Position numbers and translations under genes: made by a program | In this document: piece after piece, positions 8,269 through 16,308 of the stretch | Numbering within the stretch: position 1 is the first letter of the stretch | Layout: each line of letters opens with the position of its first letter | Assembly (NCBI GenBank): GCA_036377595.1 | Contig: DASUYB010000003.1 | Coordinates: 1 to 64,000, forward strand | DNA: 64,000 nt | Direction of reading: 5' to 3' | Source of the DNA: Longimicrobium sp. | GTDB lineage: Bacteria; Gemmatimonadota; Gemmatimonadetes; Longimicrobiales; Longimicrobiaceae | The notes under the pieces: generated by a model | Told to the model about the DNA's origin: nothing | The model's input: the letters and a program-made list of their open reading frames with translations, nothing else | Database searches by the model: none

Positions 8269-8733
8269 TCAGGCGTCAGCGACAGTGACCTTGTCCATGC
8301 GGTCGCCCTTCTGGAGCTGCCGCACCACGTCCATCCCCTGCGTGACCTTGCCGAACACGGTGTGCACCCCGTTCAGGTGCCGGGTGTTGGCCTCGCTCAG
8401 CACGATGAAGAACTGGCTCCCGCCGGTGTTCTTCCCCGCGTGCGCCATCGAGAGCGAGCCTTCCTCGTGCCGGTGGGGATTCCCCTCGGTCTCGCACTTG
8501 ATCTGCCACCCGGGCCCGCCGGTGCCCACGCGCGGGTGGTTCAGCCCCAACTCCTTGGTCAGCGGGTCGCCGCCCTGCACCACGAAGTCGGGGATCACGC
8601 GGTGGAAGATGATCCCGTCGTAGAAGCCGCTCCCCGCCAGCTTCTCGAAGTTCGCCACCGTCCCCGGCGCCTCGTCGGGATAGAGCTCGGCGGTGAAGGT
8701 GCCTTTGTTGGTTTCGAAGGTCGCGGTTTTCAT
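8269..8733 (-). CDS. cyclophilin-type peptidyl-prolyl cis-trans isomerase
   Basis: A 154-residue single-domain cyclophilin without a signal peptide, so it is cytoplasmic. It catalyses cis-trans isomerisation of peptidyl-prolyl bonds. Diagnostic segments are [37 protein letters not shown] and [14 protein letters not shown]; the catalytic Arg is in FHRVIP and the QFF segment is intact. The ATG at 8733 directly follows a tandem 8-base array with no Shine-Dalgarno sequence between. It sits in a run with HATPase, STAS and PLP-enzyme genes. Confidence 0.95.
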   Translation of the reverse strand: MKTATFETNKGTFTAELYPDEAPGTVANFEKLAGSGFYDGIIFHRVIPDFVVQGGDPLTKELGLNHPRVGTGGPGWQIKCETEGNPHRHEEGSLSMAHAGKNTGGSQFFIVLSEANTRHLNGVHTVFGKVTQGMDVVRQLQKGDRMDKVTVADA

Positions 8734-8773
8734 GAGTGCGTGAGTGCGAGAGTGCGAGAGTGCGAGAGTGCGA
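8734..8773. repeat. 8-bp tandem array abutting a start codon
   Basis: Five copies of GAGTGCGN (mostly GAGTGCGA) begin at the base immediately upstream of the cyclophilin ATG (minus strand). The same 8-base unit abuts the start of the kinase gene at 15941 and lies seven bases from the start of the gp25-like gene at 59281. Confidence 0.95.
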
Positions 8774-8797
8774 AAGCAGAACGGTGCCGCGATCGGA

Positions 8798-9760
8798 TCA
8801 CCCCGGACGCGGGCGCTGCGGTGGCGGCGACGCCGTCCGTGCGCGGGCGCCGGGGGCGGGCGCGGCGGGCTGCGGCGGCGCGGGCTCCTTCGCCGGCAGG
8901 ATGATCTCGATCTGCGCGCCGGGGAAGTACGGCAGGTCCTTCGCCAGCGGCTGCGCGTCGTCCCACTCGGGAACGTCGGCGATCTTCGCGGTGCCCGAGC
9001 GGATGGAGATCTTGCCGCCCCACTTTCCCACGCGCTTGCGGATCTGCTTGAGCCCCTGGCCGCGCCCCGGCTCGCGGAAGCGGGTGACGCCGTGGATGAA
9101 CGCCGCCTCCAGCGCCGTCGCGTCGCCCCAGCGATCGCCGAAGCGCGCGGCGTGCTCGCGCTCGAGCGAGCCCTTGAAGCCCACGCCCAGGTCCATCACC
9201 GCGATCACCGCCACCTGCCGCTCGATTCCGCGCCAGCGCCGGTAGGTCTGGATCCCCACCCAGCCGGGCGCGGCGGCGTGCTCGATGATGTTCTGGGAGA
9301 CTTCGGAGAGGAGGACGCTGAAGCCGATGGCGTCGACCTTGGAGTGGCCGAGCTTCTCGGTCAGCAGCGCGCTCACCCGCCCCTCGTTCAGCTCGTTGAC
9401 GACCGCGTGCACGTCGTCGGCCGAGTTGATCACGGTGATGGGCAGCAGCGCGCCGCTCTCGGGGACGCGGCCGCGCGGCGCCGCCATCTCGAACGCATTG
9501 GCCGCCGCGGCCAGGAAGCCCATCCCCCCGAAGTAGCGCACCACCTCGGGCGACTGCGGAAGCTGCAGCATGGGCCGCCCGCCTCCCTCGCCCAGCCAGG
9601 TGCCGAGCGCCAGCAGGCCCAGCATCCCGTACGGGTCGGCGAAGCGCACGTGGCGCGCGTCGAAGAGCAGCTTCTCGTCGCCCGCGCCGGCCGATTCGGC
9701 GAGGAGCGCCTCGAAGGCGTCGCCGTTCAGCGTCGGGGGCACCGCCACCACGCGCGTCAT
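8798..9760 (-). CDS. STAS-like plus HATPase (anti-sigma-factor-kinase-like) protein
   Basis: A 320-residue protein. The N-terminal 110 residues look like an STAS-type fold ([20 protein letters not shown]). Residues about 140-280 form a GHKL ATPase domain: N-box [13 protein letters not shown]1 [11 protein letters not shown] and G2 [13 protein letters not shown]. The C-terminal 40 residues are a Pro/Ala-rich tail of low complexity. Such proteins act in partner-switching circuits, phosphorylating or sequestering regulators. The STAS-like gene at 7672-8262 is the natural candidate partner, with the cyclophilin gene between. The ATG at 9760 is the first in frame that fits the STAS-like fold. Confidence 0.8.
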   Translation of the reverse strand: MTRVVAVPPTLNGDAFEALLAESAGAGDEKLLFDARHVRFADPYGMLGLLALGTWLGEGGGRPMLQLPQSPEVVRYFGGMGFLAAAANAFEMAAPRGRVPESGALLPITVINSADDVHAVVNELNEGRVSALLTEKLGHSKVDAIGFSVLLSEVSQNIIEHAAAPGWVGIQTYRRWRGIERQVAVIAVMDLGVGFKGSLEREHAARFGDRWGDATALEAAFIHGVTRFREPGRGQGLKQIRKRVGKWGGKISIRSGTAKIADVPEWDDAQPLAKDLPYFPGAQIEIILPAKEPAPPQPAAPAPGARARTASPPPQRPRPG

Positions 9761-10072
9761 GCGCCGGTCCGTCCGTTCGTCGGCATGCCCGGCAAACTAC
9801 TCGCGGAGAGGGGAATCGGAAAGTGTTCGGTGTGGAAGCGGGATGCCGATTGCACCCGGAACAATCCCGCACCGACGTTGCCCCAAGGCCGGCCAGACTG
9901 TAATTAGCGTCCGCGCAAGCGTCCTTGCGTGCGACAAAGCGGTGCCCCTGGACCCGACAAACTGGTGACCGCGCGGCGTGAAACGGGTGGGTCGCACCGC
10001 CACGCCGCGGTACCATTTGTTTGGCGCGCCTATCCGGCCAGCGCCGCCCACACCCATCCCAAGAGGCAGACG
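9761..10072. other. 312-base intergenic region upstream of two divergent genes
   Basis: It separates the minus-strand HATPase gene from the plus-strand precursor gene and so should hold two promoters. It contains a truncated inverted copy (9885-9935) of the dispersed GGCCGGCC repeat. I cannot pick a promoter with confidence; AGAGGCAG lies about 8 bases before the ATG at 10073. Confidence 0.5.
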
Positions 10073-10300
10073 ATGAAGAAGCTCGCGCTCAAGCTCGAGG
10101 ACATCGGGGTCGAGTCGTTCGAGGTGCAGGAGAAGTCCCGCGGCGGGGTGGTAAGCCGGGAAGACACGGTCGATCCCAACTGCGGCGGCACCCATTCGCT
10201 GGCATATGCCACGCACTGCGACTGTTCGGGCGGCGCCAACTGCACCACGCCCTGCGTGGAGTACAGCCAGGCGACGGACCTCTACATCTGCTGCGGCTGA
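10073..10300 (+). CDS. pinensin-like lanthipeptide precursor
   Basis: A 75-residue peptide beginning MKKLALKLEDIGVESFEVQE. The leader fits the K-L-x-L-x4-L-x-V-E-S-F pattern of pinensin-family class I lanthipeptide leaders. The C-terminal half carries seven Cys plus many Ser and Thr (HCDCSGGANCTTPC and YICCG), the residues that form (methyl)lanthionine rings. It is the only plus-strand member of eight in the window. No LanB, LanC, reductase or ABC exporter gene lies nearby, so any modification must be encoded elsewhere. A strong terminator-like hairpin follows at 10323. Confidence 0.8.
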   Translation: MKKLALKLEDIGVESFEVQEKSRGGVVSREDTVDPNCGGTHSLAYATHCDCSGGANCTTPCVEYSQATDLYICCG

Positions 10301-10664
10301 CGCGATCTCCAGGTGCCATGCAAGGCAGAGCCGGCCGCCGGAGCTTCCGGCGGCAGGCTCTGCCTCGTTTCTCGCTCAGGACTCAGGACCCATACCGGCT
10401 GCCGCAATGGATTTTGCATTCCGCTCGGATGTCATCCGAGCGGCGCCACTGCTCCGAACCTTCAATCGCGCGGATGCCGAGCGGCGCCCGAGGAATCTGT
10501 GCCTGCGTCCGAGCGACAGGCGCCTGTGGCTCGGAAGCCGGCCACAGATTCCTCAGGCGCCACGACTTCGGCATGGAGGACAGGGCGGCGCGGCGCCTTC
10601 GGAATGACATTCTTTCCTCCAATGCGCAGTTGATCCGACGATTCGGTATCAGGACTCAGGACTT
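10301..10664. other. 364-base convergent intergenic region with inverted repeats
   Basis: Besides the terminator hairpin, 10420-10615 holds a dispersed repeat. The segment around CGAGGAATCTGTG (10489-10501) recurs inverted as CACAGATTCCTCAGGCGCC (10543-10561), and the unit is flanked by GATGTCATCCGAGCGGCGCC and GCGGCGCCTTCGGAATGACA. Related sequence lies at 30050-30120 and 38625-38735. A 7-base-type array (GGACTCAGGACTT) abuts the stop at 10665. Confidence 0.65.
10323..10365 (+). terminator. hairpin after lanthipeptide precursor
   Basis: AGGCAGAGCC(G)GCCGCCGGA pairs with TCCGGCGGCAGGCTCTGCCT, a stem of about 19-20 bp with a 3-base loop. It is followed by CGTTTCTC and lies 23 bases after the stop, fitting an intrinsic terminator with a weak T-tract. 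Confidence 0.75.
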
Positions 10665-11264
10665 TCACCCCTTCCTCGCATACTTCAGCATCACGTTGCC
10701 GTTGGGATACGGCTTGGCCTCCAGCAGCTCCAGACGCACGGTCGACGGCACGCCGCTGACGAGCAGTTTCCCGCTTCCGAGCAGGACGGGGCCGACGATG
10801 AAGTGGTACTCGTCGATCAGCCCGCGCTCCGTGAGCTGGGAGACGATGGTGCCGCTGCCGAACAGCATGATGTTGCCACCCTCTCCACCCTTCATCGCCT
10901 CCACCTCGCGCGGGTCGAGGGTGGGATGGAGGTGGGAGTTCTGCCACGTCACCTCGTTGCGGGTGGTGGAGAACACGTGCTTCTCGGCCTGGTTGATCCA
11001 TTTCGCCATCGCCACCATCTCGGGCGAGTGGCGGCTGGGGGTGTGAGGATCCGGCCCGGCCGGCGCGTCCTGGGACACGTGGGGCCAGAACGACTCGAAC
11101 ATCTCGTACGTCCGCCGGCCGAACAGCATGGTGCCGCTGCCGCCCAGGCCCCCCGCCGCCTCCCTGTCGAGCGCCTCCTCCGGCACCACCCATCCCAGCC
11201 CGCCGCCCGCGTCCGCGAAGTACCCGTCCGCCGACACCCGGTCGAACGCCACGATCTTCCGCAT
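10665..11264 (-). CDS. dihydrofolate-reductase-like (RibD C-terminal domain) protein
   Basis: A 199-residue protein of the DHFR/RibD-C superfamily. MRKIVAFDRVSADGYFADAG matches the N-terminal strand, GTMLFGRRTYEMF is the family's central motif, and NIMLFGSGTIVSQLTERGLIDEYHFIVGPV is the C-terminal half. These stand-alone proteins are common near ECF sigma factors and DGPF (YCII) genes, as here. The substrate is unknown; reduction of a pterin- or pyrimidine-like compound with NADPH is a family-level guess. The ATG at 11264 is supported by family alignment. Confidence 0.88.
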   Translation of the reverse strand: MRKIVAFDRVSADGYFADAGGGLGWVVPEEALDREAAGGLGGSGTMLFGRRTYEMFESFWPHVSQDAPAGPDPHTPSRHSPEMVAMAKWINQAEKHVFSTTRNEVTWQNSHLHPTLDPREVEAMKGGEGGNIMLFGSGTIVSQLTERGLIDEYHFIVGPVLLGSGKLLVSGVPSTVRLELLEAKPYPNGNVMLKYARKG

Positions 11265-11308
11265 CGTCGCAACTCCTGTCCGTGTCCTGAACCTGCGGGG
11301 CTACCCCC

Positions 11309-11505
11309 CGGTGTCATCCTGAGGACGCGGTGCACCGAAGCCGCGTTCACACCAGCGCTTGTGCGCCCGAAGGATCTTGCATGGCGGGCTGGAGATCCGC
11401 TCGAAGGAGCAAGCCTGGCCGCACGGCCGAGTAGATCCTTCGGTCGGCGCCAACTCTCCGTTCAGACGCGGGTTGCGTTCGGCGCCTCCCTCAGGATGAC
11501 ACCGG
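11309..11505. repeat. large inverted dispersed repeat
   Basis: The element opens with GTCATCCTGAGGACGCGG and closes with CCTCCCTCAGGATGAC. Inside are CGAAGGATCTTG and, inverted, GTAGATCCTTCGG. It is therefore two head-to-head copies of the GTCATCCTGAGG/AAGGATCT unit. A second element with the same plan lies at 24507-24705. Confidence 0.8.
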
Positions 11506-11542
11506 GAGGTGTCGGGGGAATGTTCTCCGAACCGGGTGGCGA

Positions 11543-12811
11543 TCACGTCCCGGACGTGGCCGCCCGCAGCCGCGCGGCCTTCTGGTTGAGGTAGTCTCGC
11601 TCGGGGATGCTGGCCGTCCCCTCCGCGGCGGCGCGGTAGTGGGCGAGGGCGCGCCCGGGGTCGCCCGCGCGCTCCAGCAGGTGCGCGCGGACGGCGTCCA
11701 GGCGGTAGTGGCCGCGCATCCGCGGGTCGGCCGCCAGCGCCTCCACCCGCTCCAGCCCCACCCGCGGCCCGTGCACCATCGCCGCGGCGATCGCGTGGTT
11801 GAGCGCGACCATGGGGTTGTCGGACATCCGCATCAGCACGCCGTAGAGCGCCATGATCTGCGGCCAGTCGGTGTCCTCCACGCGCGCGGCCTCGTCGTGC
11901 ACCGCCGCGATCGCCGCCTGCAGCTGGTACGGGCCGGCGGCGCCCTTCGCCAGCGCTCCGGAGACGAGCGCGATCCCCTCATCGATCTCCTCGCGGTCCC
12001 ACAGCGCGCGGTCCTGCTCGTCGAGGGGGATCAGCTCGCCGTGCGGGCCCGTGCGCGCGGCGCGGCGGGCGTCGGTCAGCAGCATCAGCGCCAGCAGCCC
12101 GGCAACCTCTCCATCGTCCGGGAGGAGATCGTTGAGCGCGTGGGCCAGTCGGATGGCCTCGCTGGAGAGATCGGTGCGCTGCAGCGAGGGCCCGATGCTG
12201 CTCGCATATCCTTCGTTGAAGATGAGATAGAGGACGTGTAGCACCGCCGCGAGCCGCCCCGCGCGCTCCCCTTCCCCCGGCATCTCGAAGGGGATGCCGG
12301 ACGACCTGATGCCGGCCTTGGCGCGGCTGATCCGCTGCGCCATCGTGGCCTCGGGAACGAGGAAGGCGTTGGCGATCTCCGCCGTCGTCAAACCGCCCAC
12401 CGCGCGCAGCGTCAGCGCGATGGCGGACGCCGGGGTGAGCGCGGGATGGCAGCACATGAAGAGGAGGACGAGGGTGTCGTCACGGTCCACGCCCACCTCG
12501 CCGTCGGGCGGGGGGACGAACGCCCAGTCGGCCCACACCGCCGTGGCCACGGAGTCCTCGCGGCGGCGGCGCGCCATCTCGCTGCGGAGATGATCGGTGA
12601 GCCGCCGCAGCGCGACGTGGTAGAGCCACCCGCGCGGGTTGGCGGGAACGCCCTCCGCCGGCCACTGCATCGCGGCGGCGATCAGCGCCTCCTGCACCGC
12701 GTCCTCCGCCGCGGCGAAGTCCCCGTGGCGGCGGGCCACCGCGCCGAGCACCTGCGGCGCCAGCTCGCGCAGCAGGTGCCCGACCGTAGCTTCCAGCGTC
12801 TCCGCCGTCAC
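11543..12811 (-). CDS. ECF sigma factor with C-terminal TPR-like extension (ECF42 type)
   Basis: A 422-residue protein from GTG 12811. The N-terminal 170 residues are a sigma70 region 2/4 pair: DFAAAEDAVQEALIAAA and NPRGWLYHVALRRL in region 2, and GGLTTAEIANAFLVPEATMA in region 4. The remaining 250 residues are a helical extension (LHVLYLIFNEGYASS and GPYQLQAAIAAVHDEA) typical of this ECF group. GTGA overlaps the stop of the DGPF/YCII gene upstream. That pairing, sigma factor plus DGPF protein without a classical anti-sigma factor, is the hallmark of ECF42. How its activity is controlled is not evident here. Confidence 0.92.
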   Translation of the reverse strand: MTAETLEATVGHLLRELAPQVLGAVARRHGDFAAAEDAVQEALIAAAMQWPAEGVPANPRGWLYHVALRRLTDHLRSEMARRRREDSVATAVWADWAFVPPPDGEVGVDRDDTLVLLFMCCHPALTPASAIALTLRAVGGLTTAEIANAFLVPEATMAQRISRAKAGIRSSGIPFEMPGEGERAGRLAAVLHVLYLIFNEGYASSIGPSLQRTDLSSEAIRLAHALNDLLPDDGEVAGLLALMLLTDARRAARTGPHGELIPLDEQDRALWDREEIDEGIALVSGALAKGAAGPYQLQAAIAAVHDEAARVEDTDWPQIMALYGVLMRMSDNPMVALNHAIAAAMVHGPRVGLERVEALAADPRMRGHYRLDAVRAHLLERAGDPGRALAHYRAAAEGTASIPERDYLNQKAARLRAATSGT

Positions 12812-13203
12812 AGCTCGGTGGGTGGCGCGCTCATCACCTGCCGCACCTCGATGGGCATGTTCAGCGGCACGCCGCCGGGCCCGGGCGCCGCGGAGGCCTT
12901 CGCCGCCAGCTCGTACGCCCGCTCGGGCGAGGCCACGTCGACGATCCAGTAGCCGGCCAGGAACTCCTTGCTCTCGGCGAACGGCCCGTCGGTGATCGGC
13001 TGGCCGTCCTTCCCCGCGCGGACGAGCTTGGCCTGGCCCGGAGGCGTCAGCCCCTGCCCGTCGACCCACTCGCCCGCCGCGGTCAGCTCCTGGTTGAACT
13101 GGTGCATGAACGCGATGTGCGCCTGGAAGTCCTCGGGCGACCAGCCGCTGATCTGGTAGTCGCCGGTGCCGGCGGGCACGTGCATCATCATCATGTACTT
13201 CAT
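12808..13203 (-). CDS. DGPF domain (YCII-related) protein
   Basis: A 131-residue YCII-fold protein starting MKYMMMMHVPAGTG and containing the namesake motif ITDGPFAESKEFLAGYWIV. DGPF proteins are co-encoded with ECF42 sigma factors and are thought to be enzymes or sensors in the response; the ligand is unknown. The stop overlaps the GTG of the sigma-factor gene by 4 bases. Confidence 0.9.
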   Translation of the reverse strand: MKYMMMMHVPAGTGDYQISGWSPEDFQAHIAFMHQFNQELTAAGEWVDGQGLTPPGQAKLVRAGKDGQPITDGPFAESKEFLAGYWIVDVASPERAYELAAKASAAPGPGGVPLNMPIEVRQVMSAPPTEL

Positions 13204-13357
13204 GGTCCTGTCTCCTCCCTGGGGTCTGGCGCCGTGGTCCGGCGTTGCGAAAGGAGCCGTCGTTGGCCCTCGCGTACGGTAGTCGGAGCCGAGCGCGGGT
13301 TCTCTACATCACCTTCCGAAATCTTCTCGGCGATAATCTTCTCCGACGATAACGTGA

Positions 13358-13410
13358 CGGGCGGGTAAACCCGCGGCTGGAACATTGGGAAGCCTCGCAA
13401 ACTGCGCGAG
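13358..13410. repeat. single double-hairpin unit (GGGCGGGTAAACCCGC type)
   Basis: CGGGCGGGTAAACCCGCGGC is a palindromic first hairpin, followed by TGGAACATTGGGAAGCCTCG. The same unit occurs as an inverted pair at 16076-16230. It lies between the DGPF gene promoter side and the stop of the DUF4272 gene. Confidence 0.75.
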
Positions 13411-13439
13411 ACTGCGTGAATCCTGCGTGAGGGCCATGG

Positions 13440-14714
13440 CTACGTTGCCTCGCTGGCCTCGGAGTAGAGCTCCGGGCCCTCCCACAGCCAGTTCGCGGCC
13501 TGGTGGCGCTCGCGCGCGATGCTCATCGCGGTGGAGACGGCGTCGGGCGAGGCCCGGTCGATGCGGACGCCGTTCACCCCCAGGTCGCCGTCCACGAGGG
13601 TGAGGCCGCCGAGATCGAGCGGGCCGAACCAGGCCGTCGCCGCGAAGCTCGCGAAGTCCATCGGGCGCGGGCGGATGGAGAAGTCGCGCAGACGCCAGTG
13701 CAGCGCGAACAGCCGGTTGCGCAGCGTGGCGATCTCCTCGCGCGGGCGGAGCGGGGGCTCGGCCAGCAGCTCGGCCGCGGCGTCGGCGTCGAGCACGCCC
13801 ATGCTCGTCAGCAACGTGCCGACGTCCACCACGCGGTCGTGCGGCGGAAGCTCGAACCGCCCGAGCGCCCACGCCAGCACCGCCAGCCCCTCCAGCCGCC
13901 AGGCGGCGTCCACGTGCCGCTGACCGTGCAACTCGCCCAGCGGCGTGCGCAGGATCTCGCGCTCTTCCGGCTCCATCTCCGCGTCGGCGCCGGCGTCGCG
14001 CGCCCACTCCAGCAGCCGCTCGTACGTCTCGTCGACCGCGGGCTGGCGGGCTTCGCGCTCGAGCATGGCCCGCGCGGTCAGCGCCGTCAGCGCTAGGGCG
14101 CGCGCCGCCACCCGCTCCGCCGACGGCGCCTCGTCGGCCGGACCCTCCTCGCCGGGCGCGGTGGGGCGCGAGCGCTCGTGCATCCGCGCGCCCAGCGGAT
14201 CCGTGACGGGCACCTGCATCGCCACGCGCGGCCACACCGCCGCGGGATCCTCGGCCGGCTCGCCGCCCGCGCCGTAGAGGACACGGCCGCGCGCGTCACG
14301 CAGCGTGCCAGGGGTGAAGATCACCGCGTCCGTGGCCTCCGCGACCGCGAGCACTGCGGCCAGGCGAGGGTCGTCGAGCGACTTCAGCTCGGGCTTGAAG
14401 ATGGTGGCCACGACGCCGCGGAACGTGCCGATCACCCCCATCACCCGCGCGGTCCGCGACGTGGCGGGGAATTGCGAGAAATAGCCCCGCATCCCGTCGA
14501 CCTGCTGCGACCAGTTCGGCTCCGAGGAGAACGCGGGGTCGTACGACAGCGTGAGCGTGCGCCGGCTCCACAACCTGCCGAACGTCGCCACGGCCTGCGT
14601 CCACGCGTCGTCGGGGCCGTCGAGCTGCACCGAGGGCGCGACCTCGCGCAGCCGCCGCGCGATGAGCCCCCGGTCCACATCCCGCAGGTAAAGCGAGATC
14701 AGCTCACCGACCAT
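13440..14714 (-). CDS. DUF4272 domain protein
   Basis: A 424-residue protein, cytoplasmic by lack of signal or membrane segments. The C-terminal half matches DUF4272: ALALTALTARAMLE, WRLEGLAVLAWALGRFELPP, REEIATLRNRLFALHWRLRDF and NWLWEGPELYSEA. The N-terminal 180 residues begin MVGELISLYLRDVDRGL and include an acidic loop (GEEGPADEAPSAE) joining the halves. DUF4272 is uncharacterised. It stands alone between repeat-filled gaps. Confidence 0.75.
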   Translation of the reverse strand: MVGELISLYLRDVDRGLIARRLREVAPSVQLDGPDDAWTQAVATFGRLWSRRTLTLSYDPAFSSEPNWSQQVDGMRGYFSQFPATSRTARVMGVIGTFRGVVATIFKPELKSLDDPRLAAVLAVAEATDAVIFTPGTLRDARGRVLYGAGGEPAEDPAAVWPRVAMQVPVTDPLGARMHERSRPTAPGEEGPADEAPSAERVAARALALTALTARAMLEREARQPAVDETYERLLEWARDAGADAEMEPEEREILRTPLGELHGQRHVDAAWRLEGLAVLAWALGRFELPPHDRVVDVGTLLTSMGVLDADAAAELLAEPPLRPREEIATLRNRLFALHWRLRDFSIRPRPMDFASFAATAWFGPLDLGGLTLVDGDLGVNGVRIDRASPDAVSTAMSIARERHQAANWLWEGPELYSEASEAT

Positions 14715-14853
14715 GTGGAAGTCTCCAAATCAGGGGGATTGATGATGCAGATCGATGGAGAAGTGAGCAACGTGTGACGGAGATGGAGATCACGAGGCGG
14801 GCTGCTCCGGGTGAAGCACTGCTGCGTCGCACCGGATCTCGTGCTGCCACGAT

Positions 14854-14930
14854 GATAGATCCTTCGGCCTGCAAACGCTTGCGCAGACGCTGATTACAGT
14901 CTGGCCGGCCTCAGACTCAGGATGACGTCA
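14854..14930 (+). repeat. dispersed GATCCTTCGG/CAGGATGAC repeat, copy 2
   Basis: It opens AGATCCTTCGGCCTGCAA and ends GGCCTCAGACTCAGGATGAC, with a 6-base duplication (CAGACT) absent from copy 1. It is intergenic, downstream of the kinase gene that ends at 14973. Confidence 0.8.
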
Positions 14931-14972
14931 GCGTGGATCGGTCTGAATGCATCACCCAACTCCCGCATCTCG

Positions 14973-15941
14973 TCATGCCCACGCCTCCCGCCGCGCGACG
15001 AGGTGCTCGTACAGGGCCGTCGCGCCGCGGTGCTCCATCTTCACGACGGCGGCGGCGTTGGCGCGCTCGACGGCCGCGCGCAGGCCCAGGCCGCCGAGCA
15101 GGCCGCACCACGCCGCCGCGCCCCAGACATCGCCCGAGCCGGTGGGATCGCCGCTTGTCACGCGGTGATGCGCGGGGACGTGGCCCGCGCCGGCGGCGGT
15201 GATGCGCCGCTCGCCGCGCAGCCCCGGCCGCGCCTCGTCGCCGCCGCGCGCGGCGAAGGCGGCGCCGCGGGGGCCGAGGGTGACCAGCGCCGCATCCGGC
15301 CCGTACGCCAGCAGCTCGGCGGGGGGATCGGTGGGAGACGGCGGCGGGGCGATCAGCGCGCGCTCCTCCTCGTTCATCTGCACCACGTCGAAGCAGCCGA
15401 GCCAGCGCTCCCAGTCGGGGAGGCGGCGCGGGAGGCGCGGCCCGTCGCGCGGAGGACCGAGGAAGAGCGAGTGGAAGTCGGCGTAGACGGGGCCGGGAAA
15501 GCAGCGCGCCAGCCGCTCCGCCGACGCGAGGTCCATCTCCCAGCCGGAGAAGAAGTTGACGAGCAGCGCGTCGAGCCCGGCGACGTGCGGCGCCAGCTCG
15601 TCCCACGTCCACCCGCGCACGCCGCCGCGCATCTGCTCGCCGCGGTTGTGCTCGTCGGTGTAGACGAGCTCGACGCGGTTGTTCGGCTGGTCCACGGGGA
15701 CGACGGCCGTGCGCGGCCCGACGCCGCCGAGCGTGTCGAGGTACGCGTGCGCGCGGCCGAGCAAGTCTGCGCCGACGTGCGCGATGGGGACGATCTCCCA
15801 CCCCTCGGGTCGCGTGGCCGCCGCGGAGGCGAGGGAGTACGCCATCCCGCCCCACGACTCGAACGCGCGCCCCGCCGCCTGGTCCGCCAGCGTCCAGCAG
15901 GTGTCCCAAACGAAGGTGCCGAGGATGCCGAGGCGTTTCAC
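14973..15941 (-). CDS. PfkB-family carbohydrate kinase
   Basis: A 322-residue ribokinase-fold protein. The C-terminal signature is GDPTGSGDVWGAA, holding the catalytic Asp of the GAGD-type anion hole. Other family features are WGGMAYSLASAAA near the N terminus, VDQPNNRVELVYTDEHNRG and NEEERALIAP. It should phosphorylate a sugar or nucleoside using ATP; the substrate cannot be told. The start is GTG 15941 (VKRLGILGTFVWD): the frame is open far upstream but that part encodes repeat. Five bases separate the GTG from an 8-base tandem array; no Shine-Dalgarno sequence is present. Confidence 0.85.
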   Translation of the reverse strand: MKRLGILGTFVWDTCWTLADQAAGRAFESWGGMAYSLASAAATRPEGWEIVPIAHVGADLLGRAHAYLDTLGGVGPRTAVVPVDQPNNRVELVYTDEHNRGEQMRGGVRGWTWDELAPHVAGLDALLVNFFSGWEMDLASAERLARCFPGPVYADFHSLFLGPPRDGPRLPRRLPDWERWLGCFDVVQMNEEERALIAPPPSPTDPPAELLAYGPDAALVTLGPRGAAFAARGGDEARPGLRGERRITAAGAGHVPAHHRVTSGDPTGSGDVWGAAAWCGLLGGLGLRAAVERANAAAVVKMEHRGATALYEHLVARREAWA

Positions 15942-15946
15942 GGGAT

Positions 15947-16010
15947 GAGTGCGGGAGTGCGAGAGTGCGAGAGTGCGAGAGTGCGTGAGTGCGTGAGTGC
16001 GTGAGTGCGT
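15947..16010. repeat. 8-bp tandem array next to a start codon
   Basis: Eight consecutive copies of GAGTGCGN: one GAGTGCGG, three GAGTGCGA and four GAGTGCGT. It begins five bases upstream of the GTG at 15941 on the minus strand. Confidence 0.95.
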
Positions 16011-16075
16011 CGTGAATCCGGGCGGCGGGAAGGTACGAGAGATCAGGCGGCTGCGGCAGGGGGCGGATTGATTAC

Positions 16076-16230
16076 GGGCGGGTAAACCCGCGGGCTGGAA
16101 CATTGGGAAGCCTGCTGCGCAGGCTGCGGCGCCGACCTTTCGCGCGATTCGTCCGCCTCTCCGCGAAAAAGAAAAGCCTCGCGCTGTTTGCGAGGCTTCC
16201 CAATGTTCCAGCCGCGGGTTTACCCGCCCG
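16076..16230. repeat. MITE-like inverted pair of double-hairpin units
   Basis: The left unit (16076-16125) is GGGCGGGTAAACCCGC, then GGGCTGGAACATTGGGAAGC, then hairpin AGCCTGCTGCGCAGGCT. The right unit (16174-16230) is inverted: AAGCCTCGCGCTGTTTGCGAGGCTT, CCCAATGTTCCAGC, GCGGGTTTACCCGC. About 48 bases lie between. Confidence 0.8.
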
Positions 16231-16266
16231 TCCCGATGCATGGCCGACGATCCGATCCCCGCCCAT

Positions 16267-16308
16267 CACTGGGCACTGGGCACTGGGCACTGGGCACTCA
16301 GCACTTCA
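16267..16308. repeat. 7-bp tandem array abutting a stop codon
   Basis: CACTGGG four times, then CACTCAG and CACTTCA. The last unit merges with the stop codon of the ROK kinase (16306-16308). On the coding strand each unit reads AGTGCCC or AGTGCTG. Confidence 0.95.

Larger units (their letters stand above)
15942..16305. other. 364-base gap built of repeats
   Basis: It holds an 8-bp array (15947-16010), a MITE-like inverted pair (16076-16230) and a 7-bp array (16267-16308). No gene is apparent. Confidence 0.8.
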
